64,000 nt of DNA from Streptomyces fildesensis (GTDB lineage Bacteria > Actinomycetota > Actinomycetes > Streptomycetales > Streptomycetaceae), in NCBI RefSeq assembly GCF_016107395.1, contig NZ_JAAIKO010000002.1, positions 372,001-436,000 on the forward strand. Direction: 5' to 3'. The translations under genes and the position numbers were made by a program. Below, in pieces: positions 36,819-45,386 of this stretch. Under the pieces are notes generated by a model. The model was not told the origin of the DNA, did no database searches, and saw nothing but the letters and a program-made list of their open reading frames with translations. Position 1 is the stretch's first letter. Every line of letters begins with the position of its first letter.

Positions 36819-37489
36819 CCGGGACCGGTGCGGAACCCGAACCCGAGGGCACGACACGGCAGCTGCCGGTCGTCGGGCCCTACGAACCGGACGAGCCCGA
36901 CGGATCCGGCGGGTCCGCCGCCGAGCGCCCCGCCGAACCGCCGGCCGGCCGCGCGGGCCGGTTCTGGTCGGAGCGCCGGGTACCGTCGGCGCTGACCGCG
37001 CTGGTGGTGCTGGGGGCCGCCGGGATCCTGCTCTACGACATCGCCGCGGTCCGCACCGACCGCGCCGCGATGAGCTGGCGGCCACGGCTGGCCCGTGAAC
37101 TGGCCACCCGGCCGCTGGACAACGTGCTCGTCATCACCGCCGCCGCGGCCGCCGTGGTGATCGGTCTGTGGCTGATCGTCCTGGCCGTCACCCCCGGCCT
37201 GCGCGACATCCTGCCGATGCGGCGCAGTGTCACCGGGGTGCGCGCGGGGCTGGACCGGCACGCCGCCGAACTCACGCTGCGCGACCGGGCGATGGAGGTC
37301 TCCGGCGTGCACACCGTCCGGGTCCGCGTCGGCCGCCGCCATGTCACCGCCCGCGCCGCGTCCCACTTCCGTGACCTGGACGAAGTACGGGCCGACCTGG
37401 ACGCCGCCCTGGCCGAGGGCGTCGTCCAACTCGGGCTGGCCCGCCCGCCCAGCCTGGGCGTCCACGTCCAGCGCGCCCAGAAGGGCTGA
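36815..37489 (+). CDS. DUF6286-type membrane protein of the Asp23/AmaP operon
   Basis: 224 residues. An acidic Pro-rich cytoplasmic N-terminus (to about 45) leads to two membrane helices (VPSALTALVVLGAAGILLYDIAAV and VLVITAAAAAVVIGLWLIVLAV). The C-terminal part (SVTGVRAGLDRHAAELTLRDRAMEVSGVHTVRVRVGRRHVTARAAS) is a small soluble domain similar to that of AmaP. GTG 36815. It appears to duplicate the AmaP layout. Confidence 0.8.
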   Translation: MTGTGAEPEPEGTTRQLPVVGPYEPDEPDGSGGSAAERPAEPPAGRAGRFWSERRVPSALTALVVLGAAGILLYDIAAVRTDRAAMSWRPRLARELATRPLDNVLVITAAAAAVVIGLWLIVLAVTPGLRDILPMRRSVTGVRAGLDRHAAELTLRDRAMEVSGVHTVRVRVGRRHVTARAASHFRDLDEVRADLDAALAEGVVQLGLARPPSLGVHVQRAQKG

Positions 37490-37496
37490 TCCGCCG

Positions 37497-38093
37497 ATGC
37501 GCAGTTCCCTCAACCGGACCCTGCTGGCACTGACCGGCCTGCTCCTGCTGATCGCCGGCCTCGCGGTGCTGGTCGGCAGCCTGGACCTGCAGCGCCGCTG
37601 GGGATTCACCCTGCCGGGCTGGTGGCCGTTCGACGGCCCCGGGGACGTGCTCCTCACGGCCCGCGACCGCACCCGCTACCGCGGCGACGGCTGGTGGTGG
37701 CCCACCGTCCTGGCCGTCCTGGGCGTGCTGGTGCTGACGGCCCTGTGGTGGTTCCTGGCCCAGTTCCGCAGCCACCGGCTGCGCCAGCTGCGCATCGACA
37801 GCCGCGACGGCCAGGACGCCGTGCTGCGCGGCCGGGCCCTGGAGGACATCCTGGTCACCGAGACCGAGGCACTGGACGGTGTGGACCGGGCCGGCGCCGT
37901 CCTGACCGGCAAGCGCTCCGCGCCCCGCGCGCGCCTCACCCTCGCCCTGGCGCCGCACGCGGCCCCGGACACCGTCGTCTCCCGGCTGGACACCGAGATC
38001 CTGCAACGGGCGGGCGGCTCGGCGGGACTCGACCACCTCCCGGCCGAGGCGCGGCTGCGCGCCGTCAAGCACCGCGCCAGCCGCGTCAACTGA
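37497..38093 (+). CDS. amaP: Alkaline shock response membrane anchor protein AmaP
   Basis: 198 residues with an N-terminal helix (LNRTLLALTGLLLLIAGLAVLVG), a periplasm-side loop and a second helix (PTVLAVLGVLVLTALWWFLA), then a soluble domain (VLRGRALEDILVTETEALDGVDRAGAVLTG) of the AmaP type. In Staphylococcus this protein holds Asp23 at the membrane. ATG 37497 follows DUF6286 after 7 nt. Last gene of the operon. Confidence 0.82.
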   Translation: MRSSLNRTLLALTGLLLLIAGLAVLVGSLDLQRRWGFTLPGWWPFDGPGDVLLTARDRTRYRGDGWWWPTVLAVLGVLVLTALWWFLAQFRSHRLRQLRIDSRDGQDAVLRGRALEDILVTETEALDGVDRAGAVLTGKRSAPRARLTLALAPHAAPDTVVSRLDTEILQRAGGSAGLDHLPAEARLRAVKHRASRVN

Positions 38094-38129
38094 CCGGCGT
38101 CCCAGGCGCCGTACGCAGCACGCCGTACG

Positions 38130-38891
38130 TCAGAAGCCGTGCCGGGCGCCGCCGTCGACCGGGAGCATGATGCCCGTCAGATACGAGGCGGCGGGGGAGA
38201 GCAGGAAGGCCGCGGCGCGGCCGAACTCCTCCGGGGTCCCGTAGCGGCCCAGCGGGATGGTGGCGCTGTGCCGGGCGCGGGAGGCCGCCGCGTCGCCGCT
38301 GAGGGCGTCGAGTTCCGCCACCCGCTCGGTGTCGATCCGGGAGGGCAGCAGGCCCACGACGCGGATGCCGCGCGGGCCCAGTTCATCGGCGAGGTTCTTG
38401 GCGAAGCCGGCCAGCCCGGGCCGCAGCCCGTTGGAGACCGCCAGGCCGGGGATCGGCTCGTACACCGACCCGGAGAGCACGAAGCCGATCACGCCGCCCT
38501 CGCCGAGCGCCGCCGCGGCGGCCCGGGCGAGCCGTACCGCACCGAGGAAGACCGTCTCGAACGCGTCCCGCCACTGGTCGTCCGTGATGGTCTCGGAGAG
38601 GCCGACGGCCGGGCCGCCGACGCTGATCAGTACGCCGTCCAGCCGTCCGAACTCCTCGCGGGCGGCGCCGATGAGCCGGTCGGGGGTGTCCGCGCCGGAG
38701 TTGTCGGCGGCCATCCCGATCGTGTTCCCCGGGCCGCCCAGCGCGGCGGCCGCCGCGTCCGCCGACTCCTGCGAGCGCCCGGAGACGACCAGCTTCGCAC
38801 CGTCGGCCGCCAGCTCACGGGCGGCCGCCATGCCCAGCCCGCGGGTGGCGCCGGTGACGACGTACACCCGGTCCTTCAGTCCCAGATCCAT
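38130..38891 (-). CDS. SDR-family oxidoreductase lacking the usual Tyr-Lys pair
   Basis: 253 residues with the Rossmann motif TGATRGLGMAAAR and the C-terminal TGIMLPVDGGARHGF, so it binds NAD(P). At the catalytic site the usual YxxxK reads SNGLR: Ser in place of Tyr, Arg in place of Lys. Several divergent SDRs have this SNxxR form. Activity could be altered, but a distinct subfamily is likely. It lies 4 nt after the GH15 gene on the same strand, so they are probably one unit; no functional link is evident. Confidence 0.82.
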   Translation of the reverse strand: MDLGLKDRVYVVTGATRGLGMAAARELAADGAKLVVSGRSQESADAAAAALGGPGNTIGMAADNSGADTPDRLIGAAREEFGRLDGVLISVGGPAVGLSETITDDQWRDAFETVFLGAVRLARAAAAALGEGGVIGFVLSGSVYEPIPGLAVSNGLRPGLAGFAKNLADELGPRGIRVVGLLPSRIDTERVAELDALSGDAAASRARHSATIPLGRYGTPEEFGRAAAFLLSPAASYLTGIMLPVDGGARHGF

Positions 38892-38895
38892 GCGC

Positions 38896-40683
38896 TCATG
38901 CTCCCTTACGGACTCCGGACAGGCTCAGTGCGGTGTTGACGAGCCCGATGTGGCTGAAGGCCTGCGGGAAGTTGCCGAGCTGGCGGCGGGAGACCGGGTC
39001 CCACTCCTCGGCGAGCAGCCCGACGTCGTTGCGCAGACTCAGCAGGTGCCCGAACAGCTCGCGGGCCTCCCGCTCGCGGCCGGTCGTGTGCAGGGCGTCG
39101 GCCAGCCAGAACGAGCAGGCCAGGAAGGCGCCCTCGTCGCCCGGCAGGCCGTCCACGGCCTTCTCGTCGAGGGTGTAGCGGCGGACGAGGCCGCCGTGGT
39201 TCAGCTCCCTGCGCACCGCGTCGACCGTGCCGATCACCCGCGGATCGGAGGGCGGCAGGAAGCCGACCTGGGGGATGAGCAGCGTCGCCGCGTCGAGCTG
39301 GGTGGAGCCGTAGAACTGGGTGAACGTGCTGCGCTCGTTGTCGTAGCCGCGCTTGCACACCTCCAGGTGCACCTGGTCGCGCATGGCCCGCCAGCCGGCC
39401 AGGTCGCCGCCGCGCTTCGGCTGCGCCTCCAGGGTGCGGACCGCGCGGTCCGCGGCGACCCACGCCATCACCTTGGAGTGCACGAAGTGCCGGCGCGGCC
39501 CGCGGACCTCCCACAGGCCCTCGTCCGGCTCGCGCCAGTTGGACTCCAGGAAGTCCATCAGGGCGCGCTGCAGGCTCCAGGCGTGCTTGTCGTCGGAGAG
39601 TCCGCTGTTCCGGGCCAGGTGGAGAGAGTCGAGCACCTCGCCGTAGACGTCGAGCTGCAGCTGCCCGGCCGCCGCGTTGCCGATCCGGACCGGGGCGGAC
39701 GTCTCGTACCCCTTCAGCCACGGCACCTCGTACTCGGGCAGCCGCCGCTCACCGGAGATCCCGTACATGATCTGCAGGTCGGCGGGGTCTCCGGCGACCG
39801 CGCGCAGCAGCCAGTCCCGCCACTTCGCGGCCTCCTGGAGATAGCCGCTGGAGACCATCGCGTTGAGTGTCAGGGTGGCGTCGCGGAGCCAGCAGAAGCG
39901 GTAGTCCCAGTTGCGCACCCCGCCGATCTCCTCCGGCAGCGAGGTGGTGACGGCCGCGGCGATACCGCCGGTCGGCGCGTACGTCAGTGCCTTGAGGGTG
40001 ATGAGGGAGCGCAGCACGGCCTCCCGCCAGGGGCCGTCGTAGGTGCACTGCGCCGACCACTTCTCCCAGTCCTCGATGGCGTGGGGCAGCGCATCGTACG
40101 GGTCGACCCGGCGCGGCCGGGTCTCGTGCGACGGGTGCCAGGTGAGGACGAAGGCGACGCTCTCGCCCGCCGAGACGGAGAAGTCGGCGTAGGTGCAGAA
40201 GTCCTTGCCGTACATCGGCACCTGCGGCGGATAGCTGCGCAGCCAGACCGAGTCGGGCCCCGCGACGGCGATGCGGTGGCCCTCGGCGCGCCGCATCCAG
40301 GGCACGATGCTGCCGTAGTCGAAGCGCAGCCGCAGCTCGCTGCGCATCTGCACGGTGCCGGAGACGCCCTCAACGATCCGCATGACATCGGGGGCGCGGT
40401 CGCGCTGCGGCATGAAGTCGATGACCTTGACGATGCCGGTGGCGGTCTCCCAGAACGTCTCCAGCACCAGGGTGTCGCCGCGGTACGCCCGCCGGGTGCA
40501 CTGGTCCGCGCCGGCCGGGGCGATCCGCCACTGGCCGTTCTCCTCGTCCCCGAGCAGCGCCGCGAAGCACGCGGCGGAGTCGAAGCGCGGCAGGCACAGC
40601 CAGTCGATGGAGCCGTCCTTGCCGACCAGCGCCGCGGTCTGCAGATCACCGATGAGCGCGTAGTCCTCGATCAGTCCTGGCAC
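38896..40683 (-). CDS. Glycoside hydrolase family 15 protein (glucoamylase/trehalase type)
   Basis: 595 residues, cytoplasmic (no signal peptide). Starts with the family pattern GLIEDYALIGDLQTAALVGKDGSIDWLCLPRFDS, and the (alpha/alpha)6 barrel has RNWDYRFCWLRDATLTLNAM with the catalytic acid region and LAEEWDPVSRRQLGNFPQAFSH at the end. This branch includes actinobacterial trehalases and glucoamylases; which of the two cannot be told. GTG 40683 has AAAGGCGG just upstream; an alternative GTG at 40704 adds seven residues. Confidence 0.88.
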   Translation of the reverse strand: MPGLIEDYALIGDLQTAALVGKDGSIDWLCLPRFDSAACFAALLGDEENGQWRIAPAGADQCTRRAYRGDTLVLETFWETATGIVKVIDFMPQRDRAPDVMRIVEGVSGTVQMRSELRLRFDYGSIVPWMRRAEGHRIAVAGPDSVWLRSYPPQVPMYGKDFCTYADFSVSAGESVAFVLTWHPSHETRPRRVDPYDALPHAIEDWEKWSAQCTYDGPWREAVLRSLITLKALTYAPTGGIAAAVTTSLPEEIGGVRNWDYRFCWLRDATLTLNAMVSSGYLQEAAKWRDWLLRAVAGDPADLQIMYGISGERRLPEYEVPWLKGYETSAPVRIGNAAAGQLQLDVYGEVLDSLHLARNSGLSDDKHAWSLQRALMDFLESNWREPDEGLWEVRGPRRHFVHSKVMAWVAADRAVRTLEAQPKRGGDLAGWRAMRDQVHLEVCKRGYDNERSTFTQFYGSTQLDAATLLIPQVGFLPPSDPRVIGTVDAVRRELNHGGLVRRYTLDEKAVDGLPGDEGAFLACSFWLADALHTTGREREARELFGHLLSLRNDVGLLAEEWDPVSRRQLGNFPQAFSHIGLVNTALSLSGVRKGA

Positions 40684-40732
40684 GGGGCCGCCTTTCGTCC
40701 ACACTCCTGCTCGTAGCGTGCCGGGGACGCCG

Positions 40733-41524
40733 TTACACCGCGACCGGAACGCTCTTCTGTGACTCCTGCCCGGAGACCCGCTCCTTGCGCTCGCGGCGCA
40801 CCAGGATGACCCAGCCGACCGGGACCATCGCCGAGAACAGCCACCACTGGATCGCGTACGCCATGTGCGGGCCGATGCTGGAGTCGTCCGGCTCGGGGAT
40901 CAGTTCGGGCTGGGCGCCGGAGGGCTTGGGGGAGGTGGTGGCCAGCTCCAGATAGCCGCCGAGCAACTGCCGCGGGCCGGTCTTCGCCAGGTCGGTGGAG
41001 TTGATGAGCATGATCATGCGGTCCGGCAGCCCGCTCTTGTTCCTGATCCCGGTGCTGGAACTCGTCTCGTCGGGGCGCAGCCGCCCGGTGACGGTGATCT
41101 CGCCGGACTCGGCGGCCGGGATCTTCGGCAGTGCGGTGAGCCCGCCGTCGGCGTCGATCCAGCCGCGGTTCACCAGGATCGCCCGGCCGTCGTCCAGCAC
41201 CAGCGGGGTGATGACGTGGTACCCGTTCTTCTGCCCGTCGGCCGCGGTGCGCTGGCGGGCGACGACCTCGTGCGCGGTGTCGTAGTGACCGGTCGCGCTC
41301 ACCGACCGGTACAGGTCCTTGCGGGGTACGGCCTTGCCGGGCGCGGCCAGCCGCTCGACCGGGACGGCGGCGGCCTTGACGTTCTGACTGATCAGGTGGT
41401 TGTTGGCCACCCGGTGCTCGTGACGGTGCAGCTGCCAGTAGCCCAGCTTGATCATCGTGGGAATCATGACCAGGCCGAGCAGCGTGAGGATCACCCACTG
41501 GCGGGAGAGCAGAAAGCGGTACAC
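40733..41524 (-). CDS. SURF1 family cytochrome oxidase assembly protein
   Basis: 263 residues. Two membrane helices frame the protein: WVILTLLGLVMIPTMIKLGYWQL at the start and MAYAIQWWLFSAMVPVGWVILV at the end, with a periplasmic domain between (LVNRGWIDADGG, VTGRLRPDE). SURF1 helps heme a insertion into subunit I of the aa3 oxidase. GTG 41524; an inverted repeat abuts the start. Confidence 0.9.
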   Translation of the reverse strand: MYRFLLSRQWVILTLLGLVMIPTMIKLGYWQLHRHEHRVANNHLISQNVKAAAVPVERLAAPGKAVPRKDLYRSVSATGHYDTAHEVVARQRTAADGQKNGYHVITPLVLDDGRAILVNRGWIDADGGLTALPKIPAAESGEITVTGRLRPDETSSSTGIRNKSGLPDRMIMLINSTDLAKTGPRQLLGGYLELATTSPKPSGAQPELIPEPDDSSIGPHMAYAIQWWLFSAMVPVGWVILVRRERKERVSGQESQKSVPVAV

Positions 41525-41549
41525 CCCACGACCGTACTCGGTCGTGGGG
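41524..41549 (-). promoter_or_regulatory. Perfect 10-bp inverted repeat at the SURF1 start codon
   Basis: CCCCACGACC and GGTCGTGGGG with a 6-nt spacer. The inner arm includes the GGGG that would have to act as RBS and the first base of the start codon. Folding of this hairpin would lower SURF1 translation, or the repeat may bind a regulator. Confidence 0.5.
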
Positions 41550-41581
41550 CGCCCTCCGGTAGGGGGTCGGTGGGGGACGGA

Positions 41582-41833
41582 TCAGGAGATCGGGACGGAG
41601 CCGACACGGTCGACGAGGCCGTGCACGCCCTCGGCCTTGGCACAGTGCGCACTGCAGTACCAGCGGCCGTCGGCCTCGACGCCGTGGCCGACGACCTGCA
41701 CCCGGCAGTGCTCACAGATGGGCGCCATACGGTGGATGGCGCATTCGAAGCTGTCGAAGACGTGCACCGCACCTTGGGCGTGCACCTCGAAGCTCATGAC
41801 GTAGTCGTTTCCGCACACTTCACATCGGGCCAT
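41582..41833 (-). CDS. Small zinc-ribbon-type protein
   Basis: 83 residues. It carries CEVCGNDY at the N-terminus, ECAIH, CEHC and CSAHC, about seven cysteines and several histidines, enough for two zinc sites of treble-clef/zinc-ribbon form. ATG 41833 is used because MARCEVCG is the natural start; the frame goes to 41869. Function unknown. Encoded 71 nt downstream of the DEDDh exonuclease on the same strand. Confidence 0.75.
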   Translation of the reverse strand: MARCEVCGNDYVMSFEVHAQGAVHVFDSFECAIHRMAPICEHCRVQVVGHGVEADGRWYCSAHCAKAEGVHGLVDRVGSVPIS

Positions 41834-41904
41834 GGGGCACAGATTGCGCGGCGCGGGGGCGGCGGGCAACAGGTCGCCGGGCGCGTCGTCGCCGCGCCAC
41901 TCGA

Positions 41905-42915
41905 TCAGCCGTGTACCCCGGGCGCCGGGGTCACCGCCTTGAGGAGTTCCGCGAAGCGCCGCTCGTCGATGACGGGGGTGCCGAACGCGCGGGCCTTGGC
42001 GGCCTTGCTCGTCGGGGAGTCCGGGTCGTTGGTGACGAGCAGGCTGGTGAGACGGCTGACGCTGGACGCGACATGCAGCCCGGCGTCGGTCGCGCGGTCC
42101 TCCAGCAGTTCGCGGTCGATCCCGGTGTCACCGGAGAACGCCACCCGCATCCCCTGCATGAGCGGGCCCTCGGGCGCCATCCGGCCCGGGTTGGGGTACG
42201 GGCAGGACGACCGCTTGCGCGCCGGGCGCCAGCTGCTGGGGCGGTAGGAGCCGTACGACCCGCCGGCCGGCGCGGGGCGGGCCGCCGGCACGCTGCCCTC
42301 GGTCCACTCGGTGAGCGGCCGGCAGGTGTGCAGCGGCAGCGGCAGGCCGGCCGCGGCCGCCAGGTGCAGGCTGGGGCGGAACGCCTCGGCGAGCACCCGC
42401 GCGTCGTCCAGGGCGTGGTGGGCGCGCTGCTGGACGACGCCGTAGTGCGCGGCGAGCGACTCCAGCTTGTGGTTGGCCAGCGGCAGCCGGAGCTCCTTGG
42501 CCAGCACGATCGTGCACAGCCGCTGTTCGACGGGGGCGGTGGACTTCGCCCGCGCGTACTCACGGGCCAGCATCGACCAGTCGAAGACCGCGTTGTGCGC
42601 GACGAGCACCCGGCCGGCCAGCCGCTCGGCGAGCTCGGCGGCGATGTCCGGGAAGAGCGGGGCGTCGGCGAGCATCGCGCTGGTCAGTCCGTGGATCCAC
42701 ACCGGGCCCGGATCGCGCAGCGGGTTGACCGGTGAGTACCAGTGGTCCTGGACCTCGCCCCGGGAGTCCAGCCGGTAGACGGCGGCGGACACTATCCGGT
42801 CGTCGCGGCCGAGACCGGTGGTCTCGACGTCGACCACGGCATATCCGTCCGGGTAGGCGGCGGGCCACGGGGACGGGGAGGCGGTCGGCTCGGTGCGGTT
42901 GTCCAGCATGGTCAT
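41905..42915 (-). CDS. DEDDh-family 3'-5' exonuclease with C-terminal BRCT-like domain
   Basis: 336 residues. The exonuclease fold shows Exo I (YAVVDVETTGL, Asp and Glu), Exo II (VLVAHNAVFDWSML) and Exo III (AHHALDDARVLAEAF with the DEDDh histidine). After a linker (about 215-245), the end (GMRVAFSGDTGIDRELLEDRATDAGLHVASSVSRLTSLLV) resembles a BRCT domain. Related to the DNA polymerase III epsilon/DnaQ proofreader. ATG 42915 (MTMLDNRTEP) is the usual actinobacterial start; ATG 42909 is the alternative. Confidence 0.87.
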   Translation of the reverse strand: MTMLDNRTEPTASPSPWPAAYPDGYAVVDVETTGLGRDDRIVSAAVYRLDSRGEVQDHWYSPVNPLRDPGPVWIHGLTSAMLADAPLFPDIAAELAERLAGRVLVAHNAVFDWSMLAREYARAKSTAPVEQRLCTIVLAKELRLPLANHKLESLAAHYGVVQQRAHHALDDARVLAEAFRPSLHLAAAAGLPLPLHTCRPLTEWTEGSVPAARPAPAGGSYGSYRPSSWRPARKRSSCPYPNPGRMAPEGPLMQGMRVAFSGDTGIDRELLEDRATDAGLHVASSVSRLTSLLVTNDPDSPTSKAAKARAFGTPVIDERRFAELLKAVTPAPGVHG

Positions 42916-42940
42916 TGAGAATAAGGGGCGCCGCTGACAC

Positions 42941-43558
42941 TCAGACACACAGCAGGGAGCCGACCAGGGCGCGCGTGGTGGTGGTGAAGAGGCGTTCGGG
43001 GTCGGGCGGGGCGGCCAGCGCGCGGGCCAGCGCCGGGTCGTGGCCGGCCGTGGCGGTGTCCCACAAGTCCTGTTCCGCGGGGCTCTGGGCGGGGGAACGT
43101 TCGCGGTTGCGTTCGACCAGAATGAAGCCGATGACGTGGAACTCGATGGCGCGCAGCGCCTCGGCGGCCCGCGCCCCGCGCAGCCCCGCGTCGTGCAGCT
43201 CATGGACCAGGGCCTGCTGGGCGGGGAGGAACATCAGCTCGGTGAGGCCGCGTTCGTGCACCATCGCGATCAGATGCGGCCGGTCGCGCAGCATCCGGCG
43301 CTGGGCGCGGGCGATGGACAGCACCCGGTCGAGCGGCCCGCGGCCGGTGGGCGCGATGGCGCCCATCTCCCGCACGGTACGGGCCACCAGTTCGTCGAGC
43401 AGCGATTCGCGGTTGCCCACATGCCAGTAGATCGACGTGACGGCGGTGCCCAGTTCGGCCGCGAGCTTGCGCATGGTCAGCGCCTCGGGGCCGAGCTGCC
43501 GGACAAGTGCGGCAGCGGCGTCGAGTACATCGTCGCGGGTCAGGGCGGTGCGCGGCAT
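42941..43558 (-). CDS. TetR/AcrR family transcriptional regulator
   Basis: 205 residues. The DNA-binding domain is TRDDVLDAAAALVRQLGPEALTMRKLAAELGTAVTSIYWHVGNRESLLDELV, with the helix-turn-helix at about 28-47. The C-terminal helical domain would bind a ligand. It is divergent from the ADC-like operon; a 15-bp palindrome between them is the likely operator, so it probably represses that operon and itself. ATG 43558. Confidence 0.87.
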   Translation of the reverse strand: MPRTALTRDDVLDAAAALVRQLGPEALTMRKLAAELGTAVTSIYWHVGNRESLLDELVARTVREMGAIAPTGRGPLDRVLSIARAQRRMLRDRPHLIAMVHERGLTELMFLPAQQALVHELHDAGLRGARAAEALRAIEFHVIGFILVERNRERSPAQSPAEQDLWDTATAGHDPALARALAAPPDPERLFTTTTRALVGSLLCV

Positions 43559-43609
43559 GGTGCTCCCATTGTGGACCGTGCACGCCTATTTACCCTTCGA
43601 GCGCGTCGG

Positions 43610-43624
43610 TGTAACTGTGTTACA
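43610..43624. promoter_or_regulatory. TetR-type operator palindrome
   Basis: TGTAACTGTGTTACA: half sites TGTAAC and GTTACA around TGT. It lies 51 nt from the TetR start and 63 nt from the ADC-like start, in an AT-richer stretch. It fits repressor control of the divergent promoters. Confidence 0.65.
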
Positions 43625-43687
43625 GAGCTCGTCCCGAATCTCTCATGACGCACCCGTGTGACTGACATGAACGAAGGGCGGCACGAC

Positions 43688-44482
43688 ATGGCGCGAGTAC
43701 GGTACGGCCCGCGGAGCGAAGCGGAAATGCAGGCGGCGAAGGCGGGCGGCGGCAAGCTCCCCGACATCTGGTCGACCGGGGTGGTGGCGGTCTGGGAGAC
43801 CGACCCCGACGTGGTGGCACAGGTCCTGCCGCCGCCGCTCAAGCCGGGGGAACGGCCCCTGGTGCGGGTGAACATCAGCCGCGTCGATCTGTTCGGACAC
43901 CCGCTGGGTGCCGGCTCGGTCGCGGTCTCCGCCCGGCACGACGGTGTCGAGGGCTGGTATCCGCTGGTGATGCCGATGACGACCGAACGGGCGCTGATCG
44001 GCGGCCGGGAGGTCTTCGGCGAACCGAAGAAGCTCGGCGAGGTCACCGTGGAGCGGGTCGGCGACGTCGTGATGGCGAAGCTCGCCCGGCACGGCATCGC
44101 GTTCGTCGAGGTCGCCGGCGCGGTCAGCGGCGCGCTGCCGCTGCCGGGAGTCACCGAGAAGACCGACTTCTACTTCAAGTTCCTCCCCGCGGTGGACGGC
44201 AACGGCTTCGACGGCGACCCGGTGCTGGTGCGCTGCAGCCGGCACGAACGGGTGCGCAAGCTCGAAGCGATGACCGGCAGCGTGGTGCTGCGCGAGTCCG
44301 CGTACGACCCGGTCGCCGACCTCTCGGTGCGCCGGCTCGTCGAGATCACCATCGGCGAGAAGACCAGCGACCAGTCGGGCCAGGTCGTCGAACGGGTCAG
44401 CGCGCAGGCGCTGCTGCCCTACATCCACCAGCGCTACGACGACGTCCAGCAGATCCTCGACGCGCCCCACCGGGAGGCCTGA
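43688..44482 (+). CDS. Acetoacetate decarboxylase-family protein
   Basis: 264 residues. The motif EPKKLGEV places Lys114 and Lys115 at the same positions as the Schiff-base lysine pair of clostridial acetoacetate decarboxylase, so the active site looks complete. VALARHGIAFVEV-type and FKFLPAVDGNG patches match the family. ATG 43688 has GAAGGG nearby; GTG 43658 and ATG 43667 are alternatives. First gene of a four-gene run; the next gene starts inside its stop codon. The substrate may be a beta-keto acid, not necessarily acetoacetate. Confidence 0.85.
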   Translation: MARVRYGPRSEAEMQAAKAGGGKLPDIWSTGVVAVWETDPDVVAQVLPPPLKPGERPLVRVNISRVDLFGHPLGAGSVAVSARHDGVEGWYPLVMPMTTERALIGGREVFGEPKKLGEVTVERVGDVVMAKLARHGIAFVEVAGAVSGALPLPGVTEKTDFYFKFLPAVDGNGFDGDPVLVRCSRHERVRKLEAMTGSVVLRESAYDPVADLSVRRLVEITIGEKTSDQSGQVVERVSAQALLPYIHQRYDDVQQILDAPHREA

Positions 44483-45366
44483 TGGACCTGCTGGCCGGAC
44501 AGACGGCCGTGGTGACCGGCGCCGCGAGCGGCATCGGCTACGCCATGGCGGAACGGTTCGCCGCGGACGGGCTGAAGGTGGTCCTCGCCGATGTGGAGGA
44601 GGGCGCGCTCGACAAGGCCGTCGGGCGGCTGCGGGAGAATGGCGCCGAGGCCGTCGGGCAGCTCACCGATGTGAGCGACCGCGCCTCCGTCGAAGCCCTC
44701 GCCGAGGCCGCGTACCAGGCCTTCGGCGCCGTCCATGTGCTGTGCAACAACGCCGGGGTCGGCTCCGGCGCCGAGGGCCGGATGTGGGAGCACGACCCCA
44801 AGGACTGGCAGTGGGCCTTCTCGGTCAACGTATGGGGCGTCTTCCACGGCATCCAGGCGTTCCTGCCCCGGATGCTCGCGGCCGGTGAGCCGGGACACGT
44901 CGTCAACACCTCCTCGGGAGACGGCGGGATCGCGCCGCTGCCGACCGCCTCGGTGTACGCCGTCACCAAGGCCGCGGTGGTGACGATGACGGAGTCGCTC
45001 TACGCCCATCTCAAAGCCGAGCGCGCGGCCATCGGCGCCTCCGTGCTCTTCCCGGGCCCCCACATGCTCCGCACCGGACTGTGGGAGTCGCACCGCAACC
45101 GGCCCGAGCGGTACGCCAAGTCCGCGCCCCGCCGCACCCCGTACCGCAGCCTCGACCAGTGGGAGGCCGCGATGAAGGAGGCCGGGCACGAGGTGGCGTT
45201 CACCCCCGTGGAGGAGGTCGCCGGCTTCGTGGCCGACGGCATACGGGCCGGCCGCTTCTGGCTGCTGCCCGCCAGCGACCGCACCGACGCCCAGATCAGG
45301 GCGCGTTCGCAGTCGATGCTCGACCGGGCCGACCCGGGCTATCTGGAGAACTTCATTCTCGACTGA
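44482..45366 (+). CDS. SDR family NAD(P)-dependent oxidoreductase
   Basis: 294 residues. Intact classical SDR: TGAASGIGYAMAERF (cofactor), CNNAGVGSG, Ser in VVNTSSGDGG, and Tyr159/Lys163 in YAVTK. The C-terminal 60 residues extend beyond short SDRs (AAMKEAGHEVAFTPVEEVAGFVADGI) and probably shape the substrate site. ATG 44482 overlaps the ADC-like stop (TGATG). Confidence 0.9.
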   Translation: MDLLAGQTAVVTGAASGIGYAMAERFAADGLKVVLADVEEGALDKAVGRLRENGAEAVGQLTDVSDRASVEALAEAAYQAFGAVHVLCNNAGVGSGAEGRMWEHDPKDWQWAFSVNVWGVFHGIQAFLPRMLAAGEPGHVVNTSSGDGGIAPLPTASVYAVTKAAVVTMTESLYAHLKAERAAIGASVLFPGPHMLRTGLWESHRNRPERYAKSAPRRTPYRSLDQWEAAMKEAGHEVAFTPVEEVAGFVADGIRAGRFWLLPASDRTDAQIRARSQSMLDRADPGYLENFILD

Positions 45367-45386
45367 ACGAGGGGACAGGAGACACC

